Below, piece by piece: positions 13,501 to 32,664 of a stretch of 64,000 bases of DNA; the stretch's first letter is position 1, and every line of letters begins with the position of its first letter. The notes beneath the pieces are model-generated. The model did no database searches, was not told where the DNA came from, and saw only the letters and a list, made by a program, of their open reading frames with translations. A program made the translations under genes and the position numbers. Source of the stretch: Salarias fasciatus (taxonomy: Eukaryota; Chordata; Actinopteri; Blenniiformes; Blenniidae); NCBI RefSeq assembly GCF_902148845.1, contig NC_043758.1, positions 3,695,579 through 3,759,578 on the forward strand, written 5' to 3'.

Positions 13501-16500
13501 AAGTACCCCTTCCCCTATTGTTACCCTTTCCTAAATCCATATTCCTGTGTGCTGACCTCCACATCAAATGCAACGCCGATCGGAGCGAACCCGTTGCATA
13601 AGGAGAGCTTCCCCAACTTCTTTTCAAGCACAGATGGAAATAAATAAATGGTGGACCCCTCCCTCCGTCCAGACGGGAAGCGGCGTTCACAGGGCAGGAA
13701 GACGGGGGGCTTCTCTCGGGACTCCTGCTCCAAACACTATTGTTGTGGTGAGCAGCCTGGCACTGCAGGCCCGAGGCAGACGCTGAGAAAACAAACGGCG
13801 CGCCGACCGCGGGTCACGTATGCACCGGCGCACCGCGGCGGACTCTCCTGCTCACCCTCCGTGACGCTACACCGTCTGACCTCCGCCGCGGCGTCGCCAT
13901 GGCAACCAGGAGCAGCTGTGCAAACTAAAACTCGAGGTGTGTTCATGCTGGACCCAATCACAGTCGCAACAGGACACCAGGCACAGCAGGATGGACTCCT
14001 GCTAAAAGTCATGTGATCCCTGAGTGACTTCCTGTCAGTGATGCAACATTAAGATGGTCATATATGAGGGGGGTGAGGTGGTTCATCACTCATCACAGCA
14101 GCATTCCTGTTCAACCCCAACGGAGTTTCCATGTTCTGCCTGAGCACTCCCCTCACCCCACCCACCACGGATGTGTTTTTTTTTTTTTTTAGAGCGGTCC
14201 TCTGCCAATCCAAAGGTTTGTGGTTTCATCCTCCATCTTAACCTCGCTGCTCTGGAGTGTGAGTGGAGGAGTGAACGGCTTCATGTGAAAAGCGTGCCGA
14301 GACTGTCAAAGTGCTCAAATCAGCTAATGAAGCCAGTTCATTCACTTTGCTGAACTTGGCTGGGAGGCTGTTTCTGATCAGTGGGCCAGAAAAGCCTCTC
14401 TGTCAGGTGGAGTGGAGGTTTGTGATCAGCGCCGCCTCCCCAATCGCCTTTGTAATGAGTAAAATTAGCTCGCAGCCTGAACTGATCCACTACACAGGAA
14501 ACTTTATCAGTGCTCCTCAGTGGAAACCGAGAAAGTTCAAGGTCATCCTGCAGGCATTTATTTAGCTTACAAAACACAATGAGTTATCAAGCAACTCGTT
14601 CTCACATTCCTGGATGTCTTTAAAGCCGCCGGGATTCAAACCCTGGTCCCTTCCACCAGGCTACTCGGGACTCATGTTATAAAACTAGATTAAACGTGTA
14701 CCTGAGAGTTCTCCTCGTCGTCTCCATCCATGGCTTCATCCATCATGTCGTCACCATCATCATCATCATCATCATCGCTGCTCTCTTCATCCACGTCACC
14801 GTTCTCCTCCTCTTCGTCAACGATCCACGTGGCCTGGTAGTCCGACGTTCCTTTGGGAACCTTCATCACGCGCTTGTTCTTTCTGGCCTCTGGAAAGACA
14901 AGACAAGCGTTGAATAAAGGTTCATAGTCTCATGGTTCTCCGGCCGGTCAGACTGTTTACGGTTAAGTCTAAAGGATCAAAAACAGCTCATTAGACTAAA
15001 GAAAGGTGCCTCAGAAATCATTTTCATTGGAACTAACAGTAGATGGCATCACAGCTGCTTCTGTAGAATCTTTTTTGATAATCATGGTGTGATCGTCACA
15101 CCACAGCTCTATATAGAGCTGTAGCAGAGTGTGACATGAGTCAATGTTTCTGTGAAGTCTCTTTCAACACGGCAGTGTCTGATCACACGACGGCTCCTTC
15201 AGACCTCTGTGACTTTTAATCTCATTTCAAAACAACACCAATCCAGAGGTGCAACTCCACGAAACCAGGCGATTCTGCGGTGTTTCACACAGAACAATGG
15301 TCCCTGTTTTCAGCCACATTATCATCTGAAAATTGCTGTTTCTGCACCTTCGGCTTCCAGCAGCTCCGTTTCCGTCGGCCAGGTCTGCTCTCCGTCCATG
15401 GGGTCCACCTCTGCCTCGGCCTGCAGGCTCTCCCGGCACGACGGGTCCGCCTTCATGAGCACCCGCACAGGAGCCTCGCCCTCACCCCCGTCCTGCACGG
15501 CACACGGGTCAGCGAGCGCATCCAGTCAGAGGACCGGACAATCCAGACCGCGGGTCTGCAGCGTGTGGCTCGCCCTCCCCCTGAAGCTTTCACTGAATTA
15601 CACCCTGATAAACGCTTCTTCTAATTTTGATTTTCACAACAAAACAATTCTCAAAAGGACTTGTGTCCCTCATGCAAAAAGTACAACAACTAAAATGGGA
15701 AAAATATGGGACAAAAATGGGAGGAAAATGCAAAATAAATAAATAAATAAATAAATAACAAAAAATGACTACAATTTCTAAAAGGTAAAATAAAAAAAAA
15801 GCATACAAAACTGAGAAAAAGAGCCAAAATGGTTAAAACAGCTTAAATATCAACATTGTTGGACCAAAAATTGCTGAAAAAGAAGGTGACAGAAAAACAG
15901 CTGAAAATACAGTAAAATGTTTACCATTGTGAATTGGAATTTAAATTCCTGAAATGCAAAATAAGATAAAGTTCTTGTACGAAATCTAAATCATATTTGA
16001 AACTTTATAAGCTGTCAGCCTCATTTTAAAGGTCAAACATGTTTTGTGGCTCCAGTTAAATCTGATTTGGTGAAAAGTCACAAAAATGCTCCTCTGATCT
16101 CGAGCCACATGAAAAGCTTTTCTTAAAAAACAAAAATGACTTCTTAATCTTTCACACTTCCCTTTAGCTGAGTGGTTGGTGGAAACGGTTTCGCAGTGTG
16201 ATAAACTCTGAATAGATGCTGCTAAACACAGACGTGGAGGGCATCGTTCAGTCACTGGAGAGTAAAAAAATGAAAATCCTACCATCATGTCCACGTCTCC
16301 CTCTTTCCCAGGCTTCGCGGGCCTGGCTGGGGTCAGGTGGAGAGGCAGAGGGTCTGGCGGCGCGTCAATCTGACTCAGCTGAAAGTCTCCGTGCCCGCTG
16401 ATGTGCACGAGCCTGTCGACCCGCAGCGGACGGCCACGGACGTATCCGGAGACGCGCAGGGTGCCCAGGCCCGTGGCCCCGCCGGCCGCCCCCTCGGCGG

Positions 16501-19500
16501 GGCTGTTGGGGGTAAACGTGACCTGCTGGGCCAAAAGGTGGGAGCGCCTGGAGCGGAAGCCCAGCTTCCTCTGCCTCTGAGCACCCAGGTGTCGGAGCAG
16601 CAGGGTGGCGTCTTGCTCGGTGTCCAGCGGGAAGAGGCGGGCGTCCGGGAATCGAACTTCGGTGATCTTTGACAAAGCTCGCCTGGACTCAACCCTCTTT
16701 TTCACAGGAAGGTCGGCCACACCCTGACACACCAGTGCTGCGTGGGATTCGGCAGAGACACAAGAACTTGTAAAAAAAAAAACGACACTCTAGAGGAACG
16801 AAGGGCCAACATTTGAATGAGCGGAGGGACTGACACTCACCGTGGCTGGGAAGGCCCTGAGCGAACAGACAGGAGAGGCAGTAATCCCCGTAGGCGTCCC
16901 AGGCTTCAGCAGAGTCCAGCACAAACACCAGGCTGTCTGCAATCTTAGCCACGTCCAGCAGGGAGTGCATGTCAGCTGCAGAAACCAGAAACCAGTGCAG
17001 AAACTTCACATCAAACAGTAAAATCCCAGTATCTTCATATCTTCGACATTATTTTCACACATCAACTTCAGTGTTTCTGAGCAGCAGCTGTTCTCACCTG
17101 TGCTGAGGCTCAGGAAGATGAACCTCTGTTTGAATCGGGGCAGGATCAGCCCGAAGCTGTCGCCGACTCCACCGACGCACTGCTCCTGGTGCACGACCCC
17201 CCCGGCGCCGTCTCCACGCAGCAGTTTGGTGACGGCGCCGGCGTCCGCCCCGGCGTGCAGGGACACCACGGCCACCAGGTGAGGAGGCCCGTCCCTGCTG
17301 CCGAGCCGTCGCTTCTCCGTCAGGACCTGCCGACGCAAACAGACGGACTGAAACTCTGCAGAGGATTCCAAGAAATAGGATCCACGAAGAAACAGAAATA
17401 AGAACTCACCTGGTCCTTTTTATTCCTGCGCAGCTGGTTTGCTTTGTGCCGGCGGTCCATCTTCCGCAGCTCCTTCCTCTGTTTTTTAGTGAGCGTTATC
17501 ACCGACACTCTGCCTGTGAAGCAGTTCAACGGAAACACTGATTGCTGTACATCACAGAGGAGTAGATTTACACACTGAGCATCAAACTGCAAGCTGATTT
17601 CAACACTTTACTGCACAATGTAAAACGGACAGCAACAGACGCTCTGACAGTATGATTTATTTAATGGAAAACTGCACACATTAACTGTGATTGTTCGGAC
17701 TAAGGCTCTACTGTGGCGTAGTGGTCAGCACTGGTGCCTCACAGCAACATTATTCACGGTTCAAAATAGTGCTGAGTTTGCATTTTTTGGATTTGCACGA
17801 TAGTTTTCTCCAAACACTCTGGTTTCTTCCCAGAAACTAAATATATGGAACAACTATTGCCATGCACATATTAAGTTAGTTATTTTCAAATATAAACCAA
17901 AATCCTGCTGCTCGAATTAGAATTCTTAACAAGAAAATGGAGGCTTTGTGTTGCAGCATCACATCAAGCAAACGGATTACACTGAAGTGGTGTTTAAGTA
18001 GGTGAGATCCCTGAGGTGAAACGTACGACTGAAATCTGCTGTCGGCATGTGAACAGGTGCACATTGTAATTATGACGGATGTCTACAATATCTTGCCTGC
18101 TTGAAAACATGCGGCGAGCTGAAAGCACTTCAAAAGCACCTGCAGAGCGCACTGCAGTCTCACAACAGAGCAGCTATCTTCACTTTAAAATCATGAGACT
18201 CGTTTTTCTGAAGATTTCACTCTGGATCGCCCAAGTTGTCTCATAACTTTGATGGGAAATTCTTAGAATCCACATTTCTTAAACACTTCAATAATCCTAA
18301 AGCATTTGTACAAAAATCAAAGTAGTGCATAGGACAGCTTGAACTAATCAGGTTGGAATAATATCACAGAGAACCAGCGTCATAATCACACATTCTTCAA
18401 GCGTCTCCATTATCAAATACTGTGTCATCGACACGCTTCATTTGAGATTTTTAACATGTTTTTTCATACTGCAGTATTCTCCACTTAATATACATTAATT
18501 ACTGCATCTTTTTCCCCGATATTCACATGTTCCGTTTCACAGTCAGCTTGTCACCCATCAGGAGAACATGTTAAACCGTTCATAACAAAGTCTGCTCATA
18601 CAATTCAAGTGTCACAACAGAAATAGAGGTTTGGCACACCAATTAGTGTAGCCCGGGCTACAGGCCTCCTATGGATCAGATTGTTTATAATCAAGTATAA
18701 TGTAGTTGTAACCAGAGATTATCAAAGCAGATTGTTTTCTGTTATTTACACCTCCAACACATATCAACTGCCAATCCTCACTCACTGAATTCCACTTGCT
18801 GATTATTGTTGCCTATTTAAACCGGTCTATTTAAACGTCTCTGCTTCTAAAGATGTTTGCATGTGACAATCATCCCACCATAAAAGACTTTGCCATTAAA
18901 ACATTTTCATACTTTAAATTTAATGAGCAATCAAACAGGAGTACATAATCTGAGACCAGTCAGAGCTCCAGCATGTGCACCCAGCACTGTTTTCTAAAAT
19001 GGCTTTGGCTCATTAGTCATGTTTGCAACTAATGAATTAGAGAAGGGGATTATTGCACTTCATCATGCCTCTGCCTGGGTGTTGTGTCATGTCATTATGT
19101 TCCTTCAGGTGTATACACACAAACTCACTGGCCACAAAGAGGTAGCAGCCCTTTGATAGAAGATTTCAAAGTAAACTATCCAGATTTTGCTGTAAATCTG
19201 GATGAAGGAATGCGTGCTCCAGACAAAATCGTGGAATTTGCTAATTGTACATTTACAGTAATGAGCAGAGACACAGGTGGCTTTTATGTTGTTCACAGGA
19301 AATTGATGAGAGCTTCCCAACTTTGCTGCCATAATAAGATTAGCACGCCATTTTCTGAGATATCTATGCATAAAAGGGAATGTCACTGTAGGTGAAGACA
19401 CTCCATTAAAGAAAAAACACCTTTAACTTTTATTATACATATGTTGCAGTATTTATTCTTGCTGGTGGCATTTACTATGACTGTACAGCTGCACAGTGCT

Positions 19501-19973
19501 GCTTACAACAAGCTTCACCAGCGTGATTATTCATAACATATGCATTTTGACTTGCAATTTTTTGAAAAATGAACATTATAAACGCAAACAGGAGATTTTG
19601 GATGGAGAGAAACTCAGATCAGATCGCAGCCTGTTCGTGACATCTGACTGGTTTCTCTTGAACAGAAACAGATCAGTGAACGATATGCACAACCCTGTTT
19701 AATTAAATATAAGACGCGACATTTCTGACAAGCACTCAGACCTCCTGAACTTCTTCTGGGGAAGCAGAAAAGTCAACACGTGTGTTTGCAGAGGCCACGG
19801 TCGACAGCTGCAATCGCACTATTTAACCCGCCGCTAAGCAACGAACACGCCTCACCTTTGTTTTCTCTCTCGATTTCACCTTTCGTCCGATGCTTTCCAT
19901 GTTTGTGCTCTTTGTTTTTCTGTTTGTAAATACCGGCTCTGTGGCCTTGTTGTTTCTCGCCGTCGGCAGCCAT
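10505..19973 (-). CDS. tsr1: TSR1, 40S pre-ribosome maturation factor, complete, 15 coding exons
   Basis: Tsr1 is a nuclear/nucleolar assembly factor that sits on pre-40S particles. It is built like a translational GTPase but is not an active one. Coding exons in order: 19973-19856, 17513-17410, 17326-17098, 16975-16841, 16737-16283, 15492-15348, 14889-14702, 12653-12433, 12350-12191, 12107-11997, 11910-11778, 11613-11497, 11315-11175, 11096-11022, 10683-10505. All have AG acceptors and GT donors, and the phases join to 836 codons plus TGA (human about 804). The N-terminus is basic ([12 protein letters not shown]). The AARP2CN-type block includes SGYVRG and [11 protein letters not shown] near residues 270-310. 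Two acidic tracts (a seven-Asp run around residue 440 and a [10 protein letters not shown] run near 470) precede [14 protein letters not shown]. The C-terminal RIBIOP domain shows [41 protein letters not shown] and RYMFFNR, and ends with [15 protein letters not shown]. The first in-frame ATG is 19973, in good Kozak context (AAGATGG). Exon 6 uses a weaker donor (GTGCAG). Intron 1 is about 2.3 kb. Human TSR1 introns host SNORD91 genes. Confidence 0.96.
14755..14777 (-). repeat. Trinucleotide repeat coding for an Asp run in tsr1 exon 7
   Basis: An ATC/GAT trinucleotide run inside exon 7 encodes seven consecutive aspartates in the acidic linker of Tsr1. This is a coding microsatellite in a region where the family tolerates length change. 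Confidence 0.85.
17700..17845 (-). repeat. Decayed tRNA-like teleost repeat in tsr1 intron 1
   Basis: The order 'gtggcgtagtggtcagcactg', 'gcctcacagca', 'ctgagtttgcat', 'ttttctcc', 'tggtttcttccca' matches a very common teleost repeat with a tRNA-like head joined to the reversed tail of the CATCCAT-type repeat. It is a diverged copy inside the first intron of tsr1. Confidence 0.55.
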
Positions 19974-21284
19974 CTTCCCCACGTGGGAGAGTCGATTGAT
20001 TTACTTCCGCTGTCGTCACGACGGGGGCGTGTCCTCGCAGCTCCTCCCTTTAAAAAAGACGCACTAGCTTTGTACAGGATGTTTGGTTTGGAAGGAAAGT
20101 AGTAGCAGCTCCCTTGTGTCATCCCATGTGATTTAATCCCGTTTCTATTCGGTCCCTGATGAGTCAGACTGTTTTTCAGCTATGAAATGCTGGAGTTCAC
20201 CAGAAGTGAGACGTCTGTACACAAGAGCAAGCTGCAACCTGAAAGTGTTACTCTGGAAACTGCCTGGAAGAAAAAGGGCACGAGGAATGAATCTGGGATA
20301 AGAGACAGAACTGAGTTCACTGCTTTGAAAATGAAATGAAAAATACTAACGAAAGACTGATCAACTGAAACTGCTTTCTGACATGTGTCACTAATACAGA
20401 TGTTGTTGCTACAGTGATAGTCATATTCCACTATCAGAAATGAAACTTGATAATTTTGTTAATTAATTTGATGCTTAATTAATGATGAAGTTATGAGCTA
20501 AGCTTCTCCTCAGAAAAAGTTTTTCTTTCCAAAGTATTACAGTATGATACATGCAATGCATTGGATTTCAGTGTCTTCCCCCCTGGATGTTGTTTGATGT
20601 TCAGTTCCTGTTTCTGCTTTTGGAAGTTCATGGAGTTTGCATCTGTATCAAGAATATTCCCAGTCTGATTTCAGGTGGCCATTTTTCTGAAGATAATCCA
20701 TGGTTTTTCCAGATCAGGGTGGATTTTCTGTATGCTCACTTTTTCTCATATAGTCCAAAGACATAGGCAATTGGTCGTATTTTCTGAGTTTATTTATTAT
20801 TTTATTTGATCATTAATTGTCCAGACTCATGTAATCATTGTGAAAATCGGGTTATCTATACTAAATGCACAATTATTTCTCTGCTTTTAGAGTTCTGAAG
20901 CAGTTTATTTCACACTAGATGGTCTTACTGTTATTTTCTCATCCTGCACCCTTTGTAAAGGTTTGTTTTGTATACTTCATGTAATTGGTGTTATTTGTCC
21001 GTAATAAAACTGTATAAATTGGTTAAATACTAGATTTCAATAACTCAAGCATACCCAGTATAATCACAGATAGAGATCAATTGTATCATGATGAAAAAAA
21101 AAACACTGAAATATTGAAAATTAAACCTACTAAGTTTATATGCATTCAAACACTACATACAAATTTATCAATATACAGATTTTACTGAAATAACCATTGC
21201 ATCATGGTTTATTTAAATGTAGTAGTTCATATATTTTATTACACTGTAGCTAATGTTTTTCCGGTATTAGTTCATTAAACATCT
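19974..21284. promoter_or_regulatory. Divergent intergenic region between tsr1 and taok1
   Basis: The tsr1 start codon (19973, minus) and the taok1 first exon (about 21.7 kb, plus) point away from each other, about 1.7 kb apart. The tsr1 start itself lies in AAGATGGC, a YY1-type core common at ribosome-biogenesis gene starts. The middle is AT-rich with no open frame of note. That the region carries promoters is inferred from position only. Confidence 0.45.
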
Positions 21285-21505
21285 ATCTATCTTTGTGTCT
21301 TCTAATGCTGTTATTATCATTATCTATCCATACTCTTTACCACTTAACAGTCCATCACGAGGCAAATCCACACTAGACTGAAGGGAAATCAACTCATGTC
21401 AACAATTAGCCTCAAACATGATTTTGGACTGTGTGAAGAAACTGGACCTGGTGAAAACACATTGATGCACAGAGAGAACATGCAAACTCCCAGTACTGTA
21501 GTCAA
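21285..21505 (+). repeat. Teleost CATCCAT-headed interspersed repeat, fuller copy
   Basis: In order: 'atctatctatc', 'actctttaccacttaac', 'tccatcacgaggc', 'tcaacaattagcctcaaac', 'atgattttggactgtg', 'gagagaacatgcaaactcc'. This is the full order of the repeat seen in parts at 1-112 and 6942-7092. It ends about 150 bp before the taok1 first exon. Confidence 0.6.
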
Positions 21506-21659
21506 TACCACGGAGTCTGAGGTTGAGTCAAGACTGAAACCACGTCAAGAGGATGAAAAAGTAGTCTGGAGACCAATACTGTTATTTGTTCAACAAGACA
21601 CATTTCACACAGTGCAGAGGGAGCCGTGTTCTTCCTGGCTGCAGTCTTCAAGTTGTTGT

Positions 21660-22092
21660 TTTTAACGGTGTGGGAAAGTTTACAGCAGCAGGGCGGAACT
21701 GCTGTTTGTGTGGAAGAAGGAAGAAGACGGGAGCTGAACGCCCCGGCCGGACGCGGACTCGGCCGCCTCTCGGTTCCTGGGTGTTTTGGAGGCGTTTGAA
21801 CTTCCCTCACATTTTCCCCTCCGTGTTTTCACGAAGGGAGGCGGCGGCGGAGCGGCCGGCAGCCATCTTTGGAGCGGACTACTGGCACTCCGCTCACTTC
21901 CAAGGGTGTGGATTTTAAACTGGAGTAATTCACCCGATGCGCACGTTATAATCGACTGACAGCACCAGGAACCGCGAGGATTTGACGCACGACGCTGCCG
22001 CGCCTGGGATGAAAGTGGGGGGATAGCGTGATAATCCCAGACTGTGTTGAAATACACGGCGGCTTCCTGAAGCCCGGCCTGTCAACCGGAGG
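21660..22092 (+). other. taok1: taok1 noncoding exon 1 with CpG-rich promoter
   Basis: A GC- and CpG-rich stretch ends in a strong donor (GGAGG|GTGAGC at 22092). It holds GGCAGCCATCTTT (21858-21870), a YY1-like motif. No start codon here opens into kinase sequence, and the coding start lies in the next exon, so this is taken as a 5' UTR exon. The transcription start cannot be fixed by eye; the left boundary is approximate. Confidence 0.65.
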
Positions 22093-25089
22093 GTGAGCTC
22101 CTGCTAATGGCTAAGCTAACTTAGCAAACATCACACAGGTTGGCTAACTAACTTAGCATTATCTGACCGGAGACTCCAGCTAAGGTGGTTTAACTCAACT
22201 TTATTCGTGTAGTTGTTGGTTTTTCCATGCTTTGTATGCGTCGTCGTGATTGTTGGGACAGTTTCATGATGTGACACGTAACTTGGCTAACATGAAGTTT
22301 GGTGTGGAGCTAACATCTCAGGCTAGCCGCTGGAAGCTCCTGAAAGCTCTGATTTGCCTGCGCACATTTCAGAGCTCAGGAGGGATTTTACACTTTAAGC
22401 TGATAGAAAGTGACAACTCTCACATCTCACTCACAACACTTTTCCAAGTTCACACGTGCTTAGAATCACATCCAAGTCGTTATATAGACTGACATCTGAA
22501 CAGCGGTGTAATATGGAGGCAGGGTTGTAACACAGTGGCATGGATTAGGATCAGTTTTCATCACTTTGAACAGGATCGCTGCTGCAGGTTTTTGGTTATA
22601 ATGTCAGGTATGGCGGTATAGACCATGGGTGGTCCATGAGACAAACTGCCCCCTGGGCACAGACATATAAAAGCCCCCCCTTCTTGATGAACTCGCCAGG
22701 CACATTTGGACATTATCATGTGATTCAGGACAACAGCTCTGACACAAACTGCATTTGCAGAATAAGTTGCTTTTCATCAACAAAGTTGTCTTAATTAGTA
22801 ATTTTTCGGGTGTGTAGACTTGTGATTCTCCCCATAACATGTTAATAACCTGATTATAGCATGATAAACTGCTTTCAATAATATATTGGAGCTCAACACA
22901 CATGTAAATGTCAACCTCAAACATACATGGATGAATAGGCATCGCTTATATGGTGCATTTTCTGCTCCTCTGTGGTCTCGAAATGCTTTACACTGTTAGT
23001 CACCCATTCGAGGAAGTGTTTGGGGGTGAGACAGTGTCTTGCACAAGGGCCCTTTGATAAGTGGGTAGGGGGAGATAGTTGATCAAACCGCCAACCTTTG
23101 GACAAGTCACTTCACCAACTGAGCCACAGATTTCCCAAAACAGTGTTATTAAAATAAAACCTCTTTGTCATCAAGAGCTTCTGGACAGCTGGAATTGGTT
23201 TTTACATCCTTGTGTGTGTATTTTGTCTTTACATTTGTTTGACTTCAACAGTTCGAAAGTGACACCTTCATGTACACACTCCAACTCAACTCGTGATGCA
23301 ACTGCAGTGAGGAGGGTTGCCGCAGACTGAAACATGTCAGGAGTAACAGTGGTAGGATAGATGTGTATCCACAGAGAAACACAGGCCCAGTCTAACTCGA
23401 TTGTTGTGCTTGAGGTCGGTTTGTAAAAAAAAAAACACTTCCTAAAACATGACAAAAAAAAATTCTTTGATATGTGTTGGTAATGCTGATTCAACAGCTG
23501 TATTTTGTCTTGGCACTTTCTGTACTTCACACGGTTGATCTCAGAACGCCGATTTCAATTGGAAGTTGTAATGTTTGTATGAAGTAATGCGAGTTGTGAT
23601 AAGGAAGAAATTCACCAGTCAAAATGCTCACCAAGGCCTATTCCTGTCTCTCTATAGCTGCGCAAACAGGAAATGCAGTGCAGTGAGAGCATACATTGAG
23701 AATTCCAACTTTCCAGCTTTGTTGTCCTGTCTAGCTGCATTCTTGTGTGTATGCACGTGCGTGTGTGTGCATGCATGCACGCGCTTCGGAATGCAAGGGT
23801 GTTTTATGAAGGTATCAGTTCTCATCACTCACTTCTGACTTCACGTGCTCACTGTTGAAAATGCTGTCATGAGGGATGACAACAAAGCTCATTCATGAGC
23901 GACAACGTGGTGAAGAACAATGGCAATAAAGAGGCACAGTCCCTCGTGGTAATGAGCCTTTACTTGAGGCTGTGTCTCTGTAGAATAGTGAGCTGTTCAG
24001 TGATACTGTGAGACAAAAGATGTCTGCCTGAACTGGGGGCTGATTCTCCCAGGGCTGGGAGAAGTCTTATGACTTGAGCGTCAGCTCTGCATCTGTTTTG
24101 CGAGTAATCATCTGAGCCACATGGACTCAGTAAATGCTTTAGTTACCTATTTTTTATTATATATGCTACTGTTACCACAGTGAAGCTGCAAAAAAAAAAA
24201 AAAAAAAAAAAAAAAGGTCCAATAATAAAATGTTGACAGTGGAGGTGGGCGCTTGAATTCTTGCCTCTTCTGAAAAGTTTGTAAAAAAAAAAAAAAAAAG
24301 ACAACAAGCAAATAAATGCTAAAGTAGACACACGTGTTCTTCATACTATTCCCTGACCTTTGAAGGTTCAGTTAATCTACACACTACTGCAGATTTTTCA
24401 CTGTTTCAGAATTTACAGAACCACATTAACTGTTTCAAGGTCAGGTATAGATATTATTGTAGCATCCGTGCTGCTGTTTCCTTTCATCAGTTATTTTTTT
24501 GCACATAATAAGCACAGAATTAGGATTATTGAGGTATATTTTTGTGATAATTGTGATCTGAATCACTTGTTTGACTGTGGTTGTCTTGCGCTTTAATCAC
24601 TTGAAAGAAAGGTGATATGGAGAGTGTTTGCATGTGCCTGTTTACCCGAGCAGATTCAGGTTTAGCGAGTAGTCCTATCACAGGAATGCTTTGTCTCGGT
24701 CTGGCCTTCGTTCACTCAGCAGAGCAGCTTGTTGTTACCTGGCTTTGGCTTTGTATCCTCCTCACATCTGTCTGCATACCAGAAACTGAAGGTGTGAGAT
24801 GAGAGGTTGTCAGGACACGGCCCACCGATTTCATTAACTCTGGCTGCCGTTACTATGGAAACAGGAGGCTTTATCTGTCGTTTCCTCAGGATTTCCGACT
24901 GGCTGTTGGCACTTGACATCGCTGTTCATCTCAGGATTAAACTGTGGTTGCACTGAAGAAACTTCCTCACTTATTATGCATGCATAGCAATTCCTCGGTA
25001 CCGACATCTAATAAAAAACATCCTGATCTTCTATTTCTGATAGGAGTTCTGTGGACAGATGACTGATTTGTTTTTCTTTTGTCTTCCAG
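22093..25089 (+). other. taok1: taok1 intron 1
   Basis: About 3 kb between the noncoding first exon and the acceptor TCTTCCAG at 25082-25089. It holds homopolymer A tracts (about 24190-24215 and 24283-24299) and a decayed teleost repeat at 22975-23140. No other exon is seen. Confidence 0.6.
22975..23140 (+). repeat. Decayed teleost interspersed repeat in taok1 intron 1
   Basis: The order 'aaatgctttacact', 'cacccattcga', 'gtgtcttgcacaaggg', 'tcaaaccgccaacctttgg', 'caccaactgagccaca' matches a repeat widespread in fish whose consensus ends in a tRNA-like 'accgccaacc...gagccac' block. Confidence 0.5.
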
Positions 25090-25125
25090 CTCTGGCCACA
25101 TATGAAACCACTGTCCTGCAGATGA

Positions 25126-30768
<5,643 letters not shown>

Positions 30769-32632
30769 AGCCCCGGCGATGCCGGCGCCGCCGCTCTGCC
30801 TCGCTCTGTGACACTACCCCAGCATCCCCCCCCCCTTCCCTGTACAGACATGGATGTGTGATAAAGTAAATGTTGCTCAGGTCAAAAGGGCTGGGAAAGG
30901 CACAGCCCGTCCTCACGGCAGTTTATCGGCACACATGCAGACCCTTAGTTGCGTTACGTAAGCAGTTCGAGTGTCAAAATGTTACTCCCTTTTGTTTCGT
31001 TTAGTTTTTATTCACGGCGCTCTCGATGTAAAACACGTTCGTACTCTTCACAGCCATTGCTCTCATTTTGCACATGAAACACTGTTTTAAAAAAAGCCTT
31101 TAATGTGTATGAACTAAATGTGGAGTCAAAGAATCACAGTAGAGTGAGTTATTCAGGACCCCCCCCCCCTCCTCCAGAAGACGCTGGGCTGTGGTGAATC
31201 CAGCCTGCTGTAATGGTCATTCTGATCAATTAGAAGCCTCTTTTTTATTTCACCTTATTTCCTGGTCATCAACCAAAACAAGACAGAACAAATCCAGAGC
31301 CAAATAAATGTTACCAGTTTTAGGAGTAAGCTACAACACAACTTCAGTGCCTTTTTAACTCACGAGGTCAAACCTTCGTCATTCTCTCCTCATCGTCGTT
31401 CTCCGATCAGCTGGACTTGGCTCCAGCATCCTGTGTCAAATAGAGAGAGATCATAGCCACAACGTATGAAGTGAAGCTTGTTTGAGTCTTAAAAACGTTG
31501 ATTTATGTACTTGCGTGTACATATCGCTGACTTGATGTCTTTAGGCGGTACTCGAAGATAAATAGACTTATTGGCCTTTAAAAACAATCCTATATTCAAT
31601 CTCTTTCTTTTATTAGTGCCTTTTTTTCAAACTGCTGCCTTTTTCAAAGCACTTTATTCAGCGAAACGTGTGTAAAAAGAATATCTGACTTCACGAAGCA
31701 CCTCTTGGATGAATGTTTCATCGGTACGGATGTGGTTTAGTGGAGGAGTCGAACTTGACTGCTGTGATTTTATTATTTCAACAGCGATCTCCCAAGTAGG
31801 GGTTTGGTTTCCGAGCGATATGCAAAGGATGGCGTTTTGAAAGCAGAACGCTGCAGGAGAGTTGGTTCTGTGCAGGCAAGTAATGTAAGCTAATTGTCAT
31901 GACCATGACAGCAGGCTCGGCACTACTCGGTGTAAGAAACACACACACACACACACACACACACAGATTCAAAATGCTTTTTTCCAGATCAGCAACGAGA
32001 AACATTTAAAAAGGTGCTACTCTTCAAAAAAATTCAACCATCTCATCGTAACAGGAGTGACTGAACGAGGCACAGAAAATGAGTCCGTGCAAAAAGAAAA
32101 CCAAAACAGCCAAATCAGACAAATTGTGGCACGAAGCACTTGCTTATTCCTCTGAGACCTCCAGCAGTTCCTCTCCCAGTCATGTTTAACTTCTCCCTGC
32201 TCTCCAGCTTGTGGTTGATGTAAAAAAAAGAAAAGGAAAGAAAAAAGTTTCACTTCTCAAAGACTTGACGGAGACTTTCCATCCAGAGAATTCCGAGGCC
32301 TTTCAGGAGAATCCTCCAGAGATCACGACATGCGCTCTCAGACCGTGGAGTTGAATGTTACATGTGTATTTTTTTATGGAAGAGAAAAGTTCTTTACACC
32401 TTCACTTTCAGGAAATACAGTCTACAAGCAAATTCCTTAACTACACACTGACACAAGCAGAGTGTGTGTGTGTGAACAGGTTGTTTGAGGTGTGTGTCTC
32501 GCTGTCATCTCCTCTGAACGCCACTGTAGGATTAGCCATCCTGAAGCGTCGCCTCAGCAGAACTCACACCTTTCTTCTCATTCCTCTGGTTCAGAGCCAA
32601 TTCCATCACTTCCGAGGACACAAAAATCAATG

Positions 32633-32664
<32 letters not shown>

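Noticed and set aside
14620-14690. tRNA-like B box (ggattcaaaccctgg)
   Set aside because: No A box or acceptor stem around it; at most a scrap of a tRNA-derived repeat.
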